Of a DNA stretch of 13,231 bases, positions 1 through 7,204 are shown piece after piece (the first letter of the stretch is position 1; the number at the start of each line of letters is the position of its first letter). A program made the position numbers and the translations under genes. The DNA lies in NCBI GenBank assembly GCA_900752275.1, contig CAADUS010000227.1, forward strand, positions 1 to 13,231, in the 5' to 3' direction. The DNA comes from an uncultured Collinsella sp. (GTDB taxonomy: Bacteria > Actinomycetota > Coriobacteriia > Coriobacteriales > Coriobacteriaceae). The notes under the pieces are model-generated. The model saw only the letters and a program-made list of their open reading frames with translations. It did not search any database and was not told where the DNA came from.

Positions 1-155
1 AACCGCTCCCATAGCGTTTACGGGGTGTCCGCTACCCGGTAGGGCTACTTGGTTGTGGTCTTGATTCTGCTGCAAAGCGGTGTTTGGCTGATATTTTGAA
101 TGGGAGGGGCTCGTTGTTGATTCGGGCCTCTTTTTATGTTGAGGGGACTTTGGCT

Positions 156-1499
156 ATGGCAAAGCGTTCTGGGTTGTATTCGGTGCCGTTCGAGTTTGAT
201 CTGGTTCCGTTTGATGAGGCTGTTGTTGTGGCGGCTGATACGGGGAAGATTTCTGGCACTGGTACTCGGATGCTTGAGACGGTGATCGACATGCTCGATG
301 AGCTTGGTCGTCCCGATGAATACTTTGATTGCATCCAGATTGCTGGAACCAACGGTAAAACCTCGACAACGCGTTTCTCGGCTTCGATCCTGCGCGGTGA
401 AGGTCTGAAGACGGCCTTGTATACGTCTCCTCATCTTGTGCGTTATCCCGAACGCATGGAGATTGATGGGTGTGTGGTGAGCGATGACGCTTTTGCTCGT
501 GGCGTTTCTGCTGCGATTGAAGCTGGGCATCGCGTGAATGAACGTCGTGTGGCGGCAGGAGAGAGCGCTTACTTTATTTCCCCGTTCGATTTGCTTACGA
601 CCTCTGCAATGGTTGTGTTTGCCGAGGCTCGTGTGGACGTTGCCGTGCTGGAAGTTGGCTTGGGCGGTCGTTGGGATGCCACGAGCGCCACCGATCCCGT
701 TGCCGTGGCCATTACGGGCATTGGGCTTGATCACACTCGTATTTTGGGCGACACGCTCGAGGCCATTGCAGGGGAGAAGGCTGCGGTTATTAAGCCTGGT
801 CGTTTGGTTGTTTTGGGCGAGGGTACGCATGAGGCGAGCGTTCAGCGTGTGATGGATGCCCGTTGCCGCGAGTGCGGTGTTGTGCCGCTCGTGGTGAGCC
901 ATACGACGACCAAACTTCCGGCACACGTGGGCGATACGGTGGAGTTTAGCTGCACCACGCCGCGCGCAATCTATACGTCGAGCATGGTCAAGCCGGCCTA
1001 TCAGCCGCAGAATGCCGCGTGCGCGATTATGCTGTGCGAGGGCTATTTGGGTCGCGAGCTCGACCACGATGCGCTCGACGCTTCGCTTATGGGTTGTCCC
1101 ACGCCGGGTCGCTTTGATGTGCTGGGAACCGATCCGCTCAAGCTGATCGACGCCTGCCATAACCCCCAGAGCTGCGAGAACTTTGTGAGCGCGCTGGACG
1201 AGATTGATCCGTGCGTAGAGAATCGCCCCACGCTGCTGTGCGCCGCGCTAGCAGACAAGGACGTGGCGGGCATCGTCGACGTGCTGATTCCGGCGTTCCC
1301 CCGTGTGGTCGTGACCCAGACCGATTCCGATCGCGCCCTGCCGGCAGAGGAGCTTGCTGCCCTGGTGGACGCTGATAAGCTCGCGGGCGTGTACCCCAGC
1401 GTATCCGAGGCCCTCGCTGTCCTCGATGCCGCGGGCGAGCCCTTTGTAGCAGCCGGTACCATCACCCTGGCCGGCGAAGTAGCGGGGTTGCTGCGCTAG
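156..1499 (+). CDS. folC: Bifunctional dihydrofolate synthase / folylpolyglutamate synthase (FolC)
   Basis: This cytosolic Mur-ligase-family enzyme adds L-glutamate to dihydropteroate and extends the polyglutamate tail of folates using ATP. I start it at ATG 156 (447 aa) because GAGGGG at 141-146 gives a 9-nt spacing. An in-frame TTG at 84 would add 24 residues that do not look like FolC and has no clear ribosome site. The P-loop GTNGKTST is at residues 64-71 and the TSPHL motif at 90-94. EVGLGGRWDAT, GLDHTRILGDTLEAIAGEKA and, near the C-terminal domain, GRFDVLG and DACHNPQ (usually DGAHNP) follow in the normal FolC order. Length is normal for the family. It is convergent with the peptidase gene downstream. 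Nothing before it (1-155) is recognisable as a gene or a clear promoter. The family assignment is secure; bifunctionality is inferred from the bacterial family. Confidence 0.95.
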   Translation: MAKRSGLYSVPFEFDLVPFDEAVVVAADTGKISGTGTRMLETVIDMLDELGRPDEYFDCIQIAGTNGKTSTTRFSASILRGEGLKTALYTSPHLVRYPERMEIDGCVVSDDAFARGVSAAIEAGHRVNERRVAAGESAYFISPFDLLTTSAMVVFAEARVDVAVLEVGLGGRWDATSATDPVAVAITGIGLDHTRILGDTLEAIAGEKAAVIKPGRLVVLGEGTHEASVQRVMDARCRECGVVPLVVSHTTTKLPAHVGDTVEFSCTTPRAIYTSSMVKPAYQPQNAACAIMLCEGYLGRELDHDALDASLMGCPTPGRFDVLGTDPLKLIDACHNPQSCENFVSALDEIDPCVENRPTLLCAALADKDVAGIVDVLIPAFPRVVVTQTDSDRALPAEELAALVDADKLAGVYPSVSEALAVLDAAGEPFVAAGTITLAGEVAGLLR

Positions 1500-1535
1500 A
1501 GCCCTTCCGCTGGGTAGCTAGTTGGCCTGCTCGCC

Positions 1536-1690
1536 ACGAAATGGGCCTGTTTACTACATTTGACCGGTTACCCCCGACCACGCCGAGAATTGCGAAATTA
1601 AAACCGCAGGTAGAAGGCTTGTCAATTTTCAAAAAAAGACCCGCATGGTTGACCCATGCGGGTTAAACGTAGTAGATGGCCCGTTTTCAT
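1536..1690. repeat. Composite intergenic element, copy 1: outer inverted repeat around a conserved 33-nt core
   Basis: An imperfect inverted repeat joins about 1537-1565 to 1661-1689 (for example TTTACTACATTTGACC against GGTTAAACGTAGTA), with several G-T wobbles and a few mismatches. It encloses a core at 1588-1620 that is identical in all 33 bases to 3126-3158. The core is followed in both copies by one differing base and TCAA. A separate 10-bp hairpin (1639-1663) lies inside this copy only. The outer stem sequence differs almost completely from the stem of copy 2, yet each is self-complementary. Function is unknown; a structured RNA in a 3' UTR or a small non-autonomous mobile element would both fit. 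Confidence 0.7.
1631..1663 (-). terminator. Rho-independent terminator downstream of the M24 peptidase gene
   Basis: A perfect 10-bp stem ACCCGCATGG / CCATGCGGGT with a 5-nt loop (1639-1663) is flanked on its low-coordinate side by seven A's (1631-1637). Read on the minus strand this is a stem followed by C and seven T's, so it terminates leftward transcription coming from the peptidase gene about 160 nt upstream. It has no T-tract on the + strand, so it is a poor terminator for folC. Confidence 0.75.
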
Positions 1691-1734
1691 GGCGCATCTC
1701 TAGACTGTCAAATTGGCCGTCTTGGCCCCATGGT

Positions 1735-1801
1735 AGTTGCGGTGAAATAGTTCCTGGATTATGCCTCTGTGGGTCAATCTGGGAACTATTCCACCGCAAC
1801 T
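1735..1801. repeat. Long hairpin repeat, copy 1 (AGTTGCGGTGAAATAGTTCC arms)
   Basis: Arms 1735-1754 and 1782-1801 are complementary over 20 bp with one mismatch, and the stem can be extended inward to about 26 bp with wobble pairs (1735-1760 / 1776-1801), leaving a loop of about 15 nt. The same hairpin recurs at 3271-3340. It begins about 25 nt after the peptidase stop codon when read on the minus strand. There is no T-tract, so it is not a standard terminator; it could protect or process the 3' end, or be a dispersed palindromic repeat. Confidence 0.8.
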
Positions 1802-1825
1802 TATTGAGGGGCTATTGGGTAAGGG

Positions 1826-2914
1826 CTAGTCTAGGCGGACTGGGTCGTGGGGGCAGGCGTTGAGGATCTCGACGCCGGACTCGGTGACCAGGGCAAGGTC
1901 CTCGATGCGGACGCCGATGCGGCCGGGGAGGTAAATGCCCGGCTCGATGGAGAACGTCATGCCAGGCTCTACGACTTGTTCGTTGACAAGTGAGACGTCG
2001 CCCGGCTCGTGGTCCTGCAGACCAATCGAGTGGCCCAAGCGGTGCGTAAAGTACTGCCCATAGCCCGCATCCTCAATCACGTCGCGCGCGGCGCGGTCCA
2101 GATCGCACATGCGCACACCCGGTGCGATGAGTGCCTCGGCGGCCTCGTTGGCGCGGCGCACGATATCGTAGATGTGCGCCGTTTCCTCGTCCGGCTCGCC
2201 CCAAAAGAACGTGCGCGTCATGTCCGAGCAGTAGTTGCGATGGCGTCCGCCAATGTCGAACAGCACCACGTCGCCGCGCTTGAGCACGGTGTCGTCGGGT
2301 TCATGATGCGGGTCGCCGGCGTTGGCGCCAAAGCTCACGATGGGCGGAAAGCTAAAGCCCTCGCAGCCGTGCTTGCGATACAGGCCGAGCATCTGGTCGG
2401 CAATTTCGCGCTCCGTTACGCCCTCGTGGACGAGCTTGATGGCGTCGGCCATCACGGCGTCGTTGGCGGCCGAGGACGCGCGCATGAGCTCCTGTTCGGC
2501 GGCATCTTTGTGGGTGCGTGCGGCGGTGACGGCAAAGTCGCCCAGGAAAAACTCGCTTGCGGCGTGACGATCCATGAGCGGCATCAAAAAGCCGGAGCGC
2601 ATGACGGTGTCGATGCCGAGCGGTTTGGTCGGATCAACCTCGCGAGCGATGGCGTCGGCCACGACGTCGGTATCGGTATGGTAGGCCACGCGGGCATTGT
2701 CGTACTCGGGCAGCTGATGCAGCGCGTTGACCAGGATCACGGGCTCGGCATTGCGCGCGAGCAGCACGCCGCAAAAACGTTCGAACATATCGGCATAAAA
2801 GCCGGTTAGGTAATAAATCGACCACGGGTCATTTACGAGCAGCTGCGCGCCGGGGTGCTGGGCCTCGAGCGCATCGAGCACGCGCGCCACGCGCTGGTCA
2901 TCGACATGTGCCAT
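1826..2914 (-). CDS. M24-family aminopeptidase / Xaa-Pro dipeptidase-like protein
   Basis: This is a predicted cytosolic metallopeptidase that removes an N-terminal residue before proline or cleaves Xaa-Pro dipeptides. I start it at residue MAHVDDQ (ATG 2914, 362 aa) because AAAGGA lies 6-7 nt upstream; an in-frame ATG at 2953 would add 13 residues without a good ribosome site. Residues 1-130 form the creatinase-like N-terminal domain and about 140-362 the pita-bread catalytic domain. All five dinuclear metal ligands are visible: D220 (VLFDIGG), D231 (SDMTRTF), H295 (HRLGHSIG), E324 (FSIEPGIY) and E338 (GVRIEDLA). It is monocistronic and convergent with folC. Copies of a composite repeat lie on both sides of it. 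Exact substrate (PepQ-like dipeptidase or PepP-like aminopeptidase) cannot be settled from sequence; the soluble 360-residue form favours a PepQ/YpdF-like enzyme. Confidence 0.92.
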   Translation of the reverse strand: MAHVDDQRVARVLDALEAQHPGAQLLVNDPWSIYYLTGFYADMFERFCGVLLARNAEPVILVNALHQLPEYDNARVAYHTDTDVVADAIAREVDPTKPLGIDTVMRSGFLMPLMDRHAASEFFLGDFAVTAARTHKDAAEQELMRASSAANDAVMADAIKLVHEGVTEREIADQMLGLYRKHGCEGFSFPPIVSFGANAGDPHHEPDDTVLKRGDVVLFDIGGRHRNYCSDMTRTFFWGEPDEETAHIYDIVRRANEAAEALIAPGVRMCDLDRAARDVIEDAGYGQYFTHRLGHSIGLQDHEPGDVSLVNEQVVEPGMTFSIEPGIYLPGRIGVRIEDLALVTESGVEILNACPHDPVRLD

Positions 2915-2976
2915 ATACCGTCCTTTCGCTAGGTTGCCACCATGGTATCCCATGCTCGGCAGCTAGGGACGTTCCT

Positions 2977-2982
2977 TTTATA
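2977..2982 (-). promoter_or_regulatory. Possible -10 box for the M24 peptidase gene
   Basis: On the minus strand TATAAA lies about 60 nt upstream of the chosen start codon. I see no convincing -35 box at 16-18 nt, so this is a weak promoter call made on the -10 alone. Confidence 0.3.
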
Positions 2983-3045
2983 CCGGCACTTCGGGACACT
3001 CCTTGGCATGGCCAGCCTGGCAAGCGTGCAGGATAAAGGAGTCAG

Positions 3046-3073
3046 AAGAGGCCCGTCCCAAATGGGCTGCTAG
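3046..3073. repeat. 28-nt direct repeat, outer copy
   Basis: This stretch matches 3373-3400 at roughly 23 of 28 positions (shared blocks AAGAG, CCCGTCC, AAATG, GCTGCT). The two copies bracket the composite element at 3075-3340. On the minus strand it can form a short GCCC/GGGC stem followed by CTTCT, a weak terminator-like shape. Confidence 0.55.
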
Positions 3074-3074
3074 C

Positions 3075-3226
3075 AAAACTATGGCGGATTACGGGGCTGG
3101 ACCTGTATTACTTGACCATGGGAAAAATTGCGAAATTAAAACCGCAGGTAGAAGGCTTATCAAAAATCGAAAATTGCCGGTATGGATGGGGGTCTCCGAA
3201 TCAGCCCCGTAATCCGGCATAGTTTT
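3075..3226. repeat. Composite intergenic element, copy 2: 25-bp inverted repeat around the conserved 33-nt core
   Basis: Arms 3075-3099 and 3202-3226 are complementary over 25 bp with a single mismatch (AAAACTATGGCGG... against ...CCGGCATAGTTTT). The interior carries the 33-nt core (3126-3158) identical to 1588-1620. The core and the following hairpin are offset from copy 1 by exactly 1,538 bp, so the two copies are colinear. A 69-aa open frame across it (3003-3212) has no protein-like features and I treat it as chance. Confidence 0.8.
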
Positions 3227-3270
3227 GAAATGGCACTAAAGTAGGCACAAGCTAAATACCGATCCCAAGG

Positions 3271-3340
3271 CAAGTTGCGGTGAAATAGTTCCTTGATGCC
3301 GGGGTTTTGGCGGAAATCAGGAACTATTTCACCGCAATTG
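3271..3340. repeat. Long hairpin repeat, copy 2
   Basis: The arms share a 19-bp perfect stem (TTGCGGTGAAATAGTTCCT at 3275-3293 and its complement at 3319-3337), extended on both sides with single-base bulges. It is nearly identical to the arms at 1735-1754 and 1782-1801. It lies about 57 nt beyond the stop codon of the last gene of the redox operon, read on the minus strand. Confidence 0.8.
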
Positions 3341-3372
3341 AGGAGGGGCGGGGTGGATGGTGGGGTAGCTAA

Positions 3373-3400
3373 AAGAGCCCCGTCCTAAATGAGCTGCTTA
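3373..3400 (-). terminator. Weak terminator-like hairpin at the end of the redox operon (also the inner 28-nt direct repeat)
   Basis: On the minus strand the stop codon TAA is followed by AGCTC, a 10-nt loop, GGGCT and CTTTT. This is a five-pair stem with one wobble and a four-base T run, so termination here would be weak. The same sequence is the second copy of the direct repeat found at 3046-3073 and overlaps the stop codon. Confidence 0.4.
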
Positions 3401-3796
3401 GGCTGGGTCGATGTCCATGCTGGCGATGAGGTCGATGCCCGTTTTGAGGAGGTTGGGGAGCACGATGTCGCCCATGCGGATGGGAGCGTCGACGGCTAGG
3501 CCGCGGATGAGGTCCATGGCTTGGGCGTGGAGTGCCAGCGGGATGGCTTCGGCCGTGCGCACGGGCAGCAGCGCCTCATCGCCGCTGGATACAGCCACGG
3601 TGGTGGTGAGCACGCGCATGGGGCAGGTGAGTTCCTGGTGTGCGAACTTGTCGCCGCGCGGGCAGCTGTTGCCGGTCACGGAGCGCACCGCTGTCACGGC
3701 ACCGTTGGCATCGCGCTCCACCTCTACGGTCAGGAGGCATTCGGATGGGCAAGTGGTGCAGTTGAACTGCAGCGTCTCGGTCGCATTCGTGCTCAT
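3398..3796 (-). CDS. DUF1667 cysteine-rich protein, third gene of the redox operon
   Basis: This 132-aa protein starts at ATG 3796, preceded by GGAGG with about 9 nt spacing. The start follows the upstream stop codon by only 4 nt, so translation is probably coupled. The open frame continues upstream but the extra residues are the shadow of the preceding gene. Five cysteines, C13-x2-C16-x3-C20, C45 and C58 (CTTCPSEC, GNSCPRG, LTCPMR), match the DUF1667 pattern and suggest a metal or Fe-S site. In known genomes this family sits beside GlpA-like and FAD oxidoreductase genes, usually near glycerol kinase. Its biochemical role is not established; it may be an electron-transfer or assembly subunit. 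Confidence 0.85.
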   Translation of the reverse strand: MSTNATETLQFNCTTCPSECLLTVEVERDANGAVTAVRSVTGNSCPRGDKFAHQELTCPMRVLTTTVAVSSGDEALLPVRTAEAIPLALHAQAMDLIRGLAVDAPIRMGDIVLPNLLKTGIDLIASMDIDPA

Positions 3797-3800
3797 GGCC

Positions 3801-5201
3801 TTACGCCTCCTCAACGGGATCGACGGACAGGACAATCTCGCTAACACCCAGGTCGAGTGCGCGCTGGATCACCTTTGCCGGCAGCGGGAAGCTTTCCATG
3901 ACGCTCGGTTTAAACGGGCGGACTTTGCCTGCAAACAGTTCCTCGTCGCCTGCCAGAATGCGCACGCGGGCGGCGTCGACCGGTCGGCGCACGCGGAAGT
4001 AGAGTTTGGTGAGTGCCACAGCCGTAATGCGTCCCGGAAGCGCGTAGCCCGCGATACCGGCGGGGGAGACCGTGAGCTGGCAGCCCGGGTCCGTAGCGCC
4101 TGCATCTGCCCCAGCACCACAGCCCAACGCCCACGCCGCTGCAGCCGCTCCAGCACGCTCGGACTCGGTCGTCACGTTGTCGGCCAGGTCGTGCACGTGC
4201 AGCACGTTGCCGCAGGCAAAGATGCCCGGCACGCCCGTTTGCAGGCTCTGGTCCACCACGGCGCCGCGCGTACGTGGGTCCAGCTCCACGCCCGCGCCAA
4301 CCGAAAGCTCGTTCTCGGGAATCAGGCCCACCGAAAGCAGCAGCGTGTCGCACGGAACAATGTGCTCGGTCCCCGGAATGGGTGCCAGGTGCTCGTCGAC
4401 CTGACTCACCTCGACGGCTTCAACGCGGTCGTGTCCGATCACGCGCGTGACGGTTGTGGACAGGTGCAACGGAATGCCAAAGTCGTCCAGGCAGTTCTTG
4501 ACGTTACGGCGCAGGCCGTTGGCGTACGGCATGAGCTCGTATACGCCCTCGACCGAAATCCCCTCGAGCGTGCAGCGGCGCGCCATGATGAGTCCGATGT
4601 CGCCCGAGCCCAAAATGACGGCCCGCGAGCCGGGCTTGAGGTTTTCGATATTGATGTATCGCTGCGCCAGGCCTGCCGTAAATACGCCGGCGGGGCGGCT
4701 GCCGGGAATCTTGATCTCGCTGCGTGTGCGCTCACGGCATCCCATGGCAAGGACGACCGCGCGTCCGGTGAGCTGCAACATGCCGTCACGGCTCATGAGC
4801 GTGATGGTATGGACTGCGGCATCCCTCGCGGCTTCGACCGCGCCCGACGCGCTCGCGCCCTCGGCCTCGCTCGAATCGATCCCGATCACCATGCTGCCCA
4901 AGAACAGCGCAATGTCGGTCGCGCGCACCTGGTCGATAAAGCGCTGCGCGTACTCGGGTCCGGTGAGCTCCTGCTTAAAGTGCGAAAGGCCAAAACCGGG
5001 GTGGATGCACTGGCGCAGAATGCCTCCCAGGTGCTGCTCGCGCTCCACGATGGCCACGCGTGCGCCGGCCTTATGCGCGGCAAGCGCGGTTGCCATACCG
5101 GCAGGTCCGCCGCCGATAACGACCACGTCGAACGCCTGCGTCTGGACCGTCTCCGTGGCTCCGGCTTCCGCGCGTCCCTCGCGCATATCAAGCGTCGCCA
5201 T
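3801..5201 (-). CDS. FAD/NAD(P)-dependent oxidoreductase (pyridine nucleotide-disulfide family), second gene of the redox operon
   Basis: This 466-aa flavoprotein has an N-terminal FAD-binding motif VIGGGPAG around residues 29-35, a second dinucleotide site LGSGDIG (197-203), and the GIFACGNV motif (327-333) that contacts FAD. C65 lies in the segment GGILRQCIHPGFG, a conserved position in this group. The start is ATG 5201, one base after the TAG of the upstream gene, with a G-rich ribosome site (AAGGGGG) inside that gene, so the pair is translationally coupled. It likely passes electrons between the GlpA-like dehydrogenase, NAD(P) and an unknown acceptor. Similar trios are annotated as anaerobic glycerol-3-phosphate dehydrogenase systems. 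No glycerol kinase or facilitator is in the window, so the substrate is not proven. Confidence 0.88.
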   Translation of the reverse strand: MATLDMREGRAEAGATETVQTQAFDVVVIGGGPAGMATALAAHKAGARVAIVEREQHLGGILRQCIHPGFGLSHFKQELTGPEYAQRFIDQVRATDIALFLGSMVIGIDSSEAEGASASGAVEAARDAAVHTITLMSRDGMLQLTGRAVVLAMGCRERTRSEIKIPGSRPAGVFTAGLAQRYINIENLKPGSRAVILGSGDIGLIMARRCTLEGISVEGVYELMPYANGLRRNVKNCLDDFGIPLHLSTTVTRVIGHDRVEAVEVSQVDEHLAPIPGTEHIVPCDTLLLSVGLIPENELSVGAGVELDPRTRGAVVDQSLQTGVPGIFACGNVLHVHDLADNVTTESERAGAAAAAWALGCGAGADAGATDPGCQLTVSPAGIAGYALPGRITAVALTKLYFRVRRPVDAARVRILAGDEELFAGKVRPFKPSVMESFPLPAKVIQRALDLGVSEIVLSVDPVEEA

Positions 5202-5202
5202 C

Positions 5203-6660
5203 CTAGCGCACCCCCTTCAGTGGTCCCTCAACCAGCCAAGATCCGGTATCCTCCAACAGCACCTCGCTGGGGTCACAGCCCAGCTCGCGCGCTAGGATTG
5301 CCACCACGCGGCTCTGGCAAAAACCACTCTGGCACCGACCCATGCCGGCGCGGCAGCGGCGCTTGACGCCCTCGACGGAAACCGCGCCCGGGCGGCGTCG
5401 GATCGCGGCTACGATCTCGGCCTCGGGCACCGTCTCGCAGCGACAGACGATCTGTCCCCAAGCGGGGTCAGTCTCAATAAGCTCTTCCTTGCGCGTAAGC
5501 GGCGCGCGGTCAAAGTCGTCCGGCGCACGGCGAATCGGGTCCCAATCGTCCCGCTCGCGCAGGGCCACGCCGGCATCGCGCAGTACCTGCTCCATGCGCT
5601 CGGCAATGGCCGGCGCGCTTGCCACGCCCGGCGACTGAATGCCCGCGGCTTGGAACAGTCCTGACACCACGGCTGACTGCCCAATAAAGAAGTCGTTCGT
5701 TCCCTTAATGACCGGGCGTCCGCCGGCAAACGCGCGCACCACGCGGCGCGTGTCCAGATCGGGCACCAGTTTGCGCGCGCCGGTCAGGAGCGCGTTGACA
5801 TCGGTCGCGTAGGTCTGTGTATCGCCGGGCTCGCGCACGGCGGCCGTTGCGGTAATCACGGTGTTGCCATGTACGGTGCCCGTGACGATAACGCCCTTGG
5901 AAACCGGCGTGGGAACGGGGTAGAGCGGCATGAGCGCGCGCGGTTCCTTGTCCAGCACCACAATGTTGTCCTGGCGCCAGACCATCTGGAACTCCTCGGC
6001 CCCCGCCATATGCGAGATGTCCGCGGCACCGTTGCCCGCGGCGTTGACCAGGTAACGGCAACGCACGTCTCCGGCGGGCGTTGCCAGCGTAAAGCGCGCG
6101 GCCCCGTCATCCGAGCCGGCAACTTCAATGGCCTCCACCGGCGCGGAGCGCATAAACGTCACGCCGTTGGCGACCGCGTTCTCCAGCGCGGCGATGGCAA
6201 CTTCAAACGGGTCGACGTAACCGGTCGAAGGGTACCATAACGCGCATGTTGCGTCGGCGCTGGCACGCGGTTCCAGCTCGCGGATACGCTCGGGGCCAAT
6301 GATCGCCAGCTCGGGCACGCCGTTGGCCAGGCCATTCTGACGCAGCTTCTCCAGGTGCGCGCGGTCTTCGTCGTTAAACCCCAGCACCATCGAACCGGTT
6401 CGGCAAAACAAAAATCCCAGCTCCTGGGCCCAGGTGCCATACAGCTCGCAACCACGGGCGTTGACCTGCGCCTTTACCGTGCCCGGTGCTGGATCGTAGC
6501 CGGCGTGCACCAGGCCGCCGTTGGCCTTCGACGCGCCCAGCGCGATATCGTTGGCCGCCTCGACCACACAAATGGACAGGTCATAGCGCGCGAGCTGCCG
6601 CGCAATGGCGCATCCCGTAATGCCCGCGCCCACAATCGCGATATCAAACGTTTCTGCCAC
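5203..6660 (-). CDS. GlpA-like FAD-dependent dehydrogenase with C-terminal BFD-type [2Fe-2S] domain
   Basis: This 485-aa protein starts at GTG 6660, with GGGAGG four nt upstream. The DAO-type FAD motif VGAGITG is at residues 10-16, followed by E34 (CVVEAA) and the AS-KANGGLVHAGYDP stretch typical of the GlpA/D and L-2-hydroxyglutarate oxidase families. After the catalytic domain (to about 360) a bacterioferritin-associated-ferredoxin-like domain carries C406-x-C408 (VCRCET), C436 and C443-x4-C448 (GRCQSGFC), expected to hold a [2Fe-2S] cluster. It is the first gene of a coupled three-gene operon and probably oxidises glycerol-3-phosphate or a related 2-hydroxyacid. Lack of glpK/glpF nearby leaves the substrate open. 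Confidence 0.88.
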   Translation of the reverse strand: MAETFDIAIVGAGITGCAIARQLARYDLSICVVEAANDIALGASKANGGLVHAGYDPAPGTVKAQVNARGCELYGTWAQELGFLFCRTGSMVLGFNDEDRAHLEKLRQNGLANGVPELAIIGPERIRELEPRASADATCALWYPSTGYVDPFEVAIAALENAVANGVTFMRSAPVEAIEVAGSDDGAARFTLATPAGDVRCRYLVNAAGNGAADISHMAGAEEFQMVWRQDNIVVLDKEPRALMPLYPVPTPVSKGVIVTGTVHGNTVITATAAVREPGDTQTYATDVNALLTGARKLVPDLDTRRVVRAFAGGRPVIKGTNDFFIGQSAVVSGLFQAAGIQSPGVASAPAIAERMEQVLRDAGVALRERDDWDPIRRAPDDFDRAPLTRKEELIETDPAWGQIVCRCETVPEAEIVAAIRRRPGAVSVEGVKRRCRAGMGRCQSGFCQSRVVAILARELGCDPSEVLLEDTGSWLVEGPLKGVR

Positions 6661-6677
6661 GGTGCCTCCCAGACAAG

Positions 6678-6705
6678 TTGACAGGCTGTCAATAGGACTA
6701 TCCTA
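6678..6705 (-). promoter_or_regulatory. Two adjacent palindromes upstream of the redox operon (candidate operator)
   Basis: TTGACAG-G-CTGTCAA (6678-6692) is a perfect 7-bp-arm palindrome 18-32 nt before the GTG start of the GlpA-like gene. TAGGA-CTA-TCCTA (6693-6705) follows directly. Their position between the ribosome site and any promoter suits a repressor. I cannot find a good -35/-10 pair for the operon, although TAGGAT inside the second palindrome could serve as a poor -10. From 6706 to 6830 I see nothing else. Confidence 0.5.
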
Positions 6706-6830
6706 CGGTCTGCACACCCCCGGTGCGGCGGCAATGCGGTGAACAGCCCCAACTGCATCCGCCAACGGCAGGCGAGGGGAGACCCGGCACGGATGTCGAC
6801 CTCGTCTGCCACCTTCGGTGTCGGAGATTT

Positions 6831-6959
6831 GTCTCAATCTGTAACATCTGGGACCGTTTTTGCCGAGTTGTTGTTACAGATTGAGACGTTCGGCCTGAAC
6901 GTTTTCCTTTGTCTCAATCTGTAACAGTAAGCTGATGATTTGGGTTCTAGATGTTACAG
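6831..6959. repeat. Palindromic repeat array, left part (unit 1 and interrupted unit 2)
   Basis: Unit 1 has arms GTCTCAATCTGTAACA (6831-6846) and TGTTACAGATTGAGAC (6872-6887), a perfect 16-bp inverted repeat with a 25-nt loop. Unit 2 starts exactly 80 bp later with an identical left arm (6911-6926) and a 25-nt loop. Its right arm stops after TGTTACAG (6952-6959), where unrelated sequence begins. The missing half of that arm is found at 11000-11007. Confidence 0.9.
6953..6959 (+). other. Left junction of the integrated element (attL core, GTTACAG)
   Basis: The right arm of palindromic unit 2 is broken after GTTACAG. A closely similar heptamer, GTTGCAG, marks the right junction. The exact crossover point within these seven bases cannot be fixed; boundaries in this annotation assume it lies at the 3' edge. 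Confidence 0.7.
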
Positions 6960-6996
6960 TACTGGCCTGAAAGAACGACAAAAACAAACACACTGC

Positions 6997-7188
6997 TTAC
7001 TTGCGGGTTATGTACGGCAACAACGGCGCAAGCGCGTAAAAACGGGTTAGCACACGCACTTGGGATAATTTGGGGATACGAAAGCCACGCGGGCGTGTAC
7101 CCCGAATTTCCCAGTTTATTAACTCAAAGATCACTATGCCGCCCAGGGTCGTGATGTCGTCGGGCAGCTCGTAGCTCCTCCCAGTCAT
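6997..7188 (-). CDS. Possible small protein downstream of the minus-strand XRE gene
   Basis: A 63-aa open frame begins at ATG 7188, 16 nt after the stop codon of the XRE gene, with GGAGG about 7 nt upstream. The residues MTGRSYELPDDITTLGGIVI look plausible as protein; the C-terminal third crosses the recombinase-site-like repeats at 7060-7078 and may be accidental. I recognise no family. It may be a co-transcribed partner of the regulator or chance. Confidence 0.35.
   Translation of the reverse strand: MTGRSYELPDDITTLGGIVIFELINWEIRGTRPRGFRIPKLSQVRVLTRFYALAPLLPYITRK
7054..7078 (+). repeat. Left-end paired TTGGGATA boxes (candidate arm-type recombinase site)
   Basis: ACGCACTTGGGATAA (7054-7068) recurs exactly at 10929-10943. 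In both places a second TTGGGATA-like box begins 10 bp after the first (TTGGGGATA at 7070-7078 here), which would place both boxes on one face of the helix. The sites lie about 95 bp from the left end and 50-70 bp from the right end of the element. Confidence 0.5.
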
Positions 7189-7204
7189 CCCTCTTCCTCC
7201 ATTC

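Noticed and set aside
1..83. End of an upstream gene at the left window edge
   Set aside because: All three + frames hit early stops and none shows recognisable protein sequence.
3411..5366. 651-aa open frame on the + strand opposite the redox operon
   Set aside because: It is antisense to three genes with clear motifs, is rich in His/Arg/Ala as expected of a shadow frame in GC-rich DNA, and has no recognisable domain.
6951..7154. 67-aa ORF ending in an integrase-like ALGI-W stretch
   Set aside because: It begins inside the palindromic repeat, has no ribosome site, and its similarity to the integrase end is limited to the repeated boxes.
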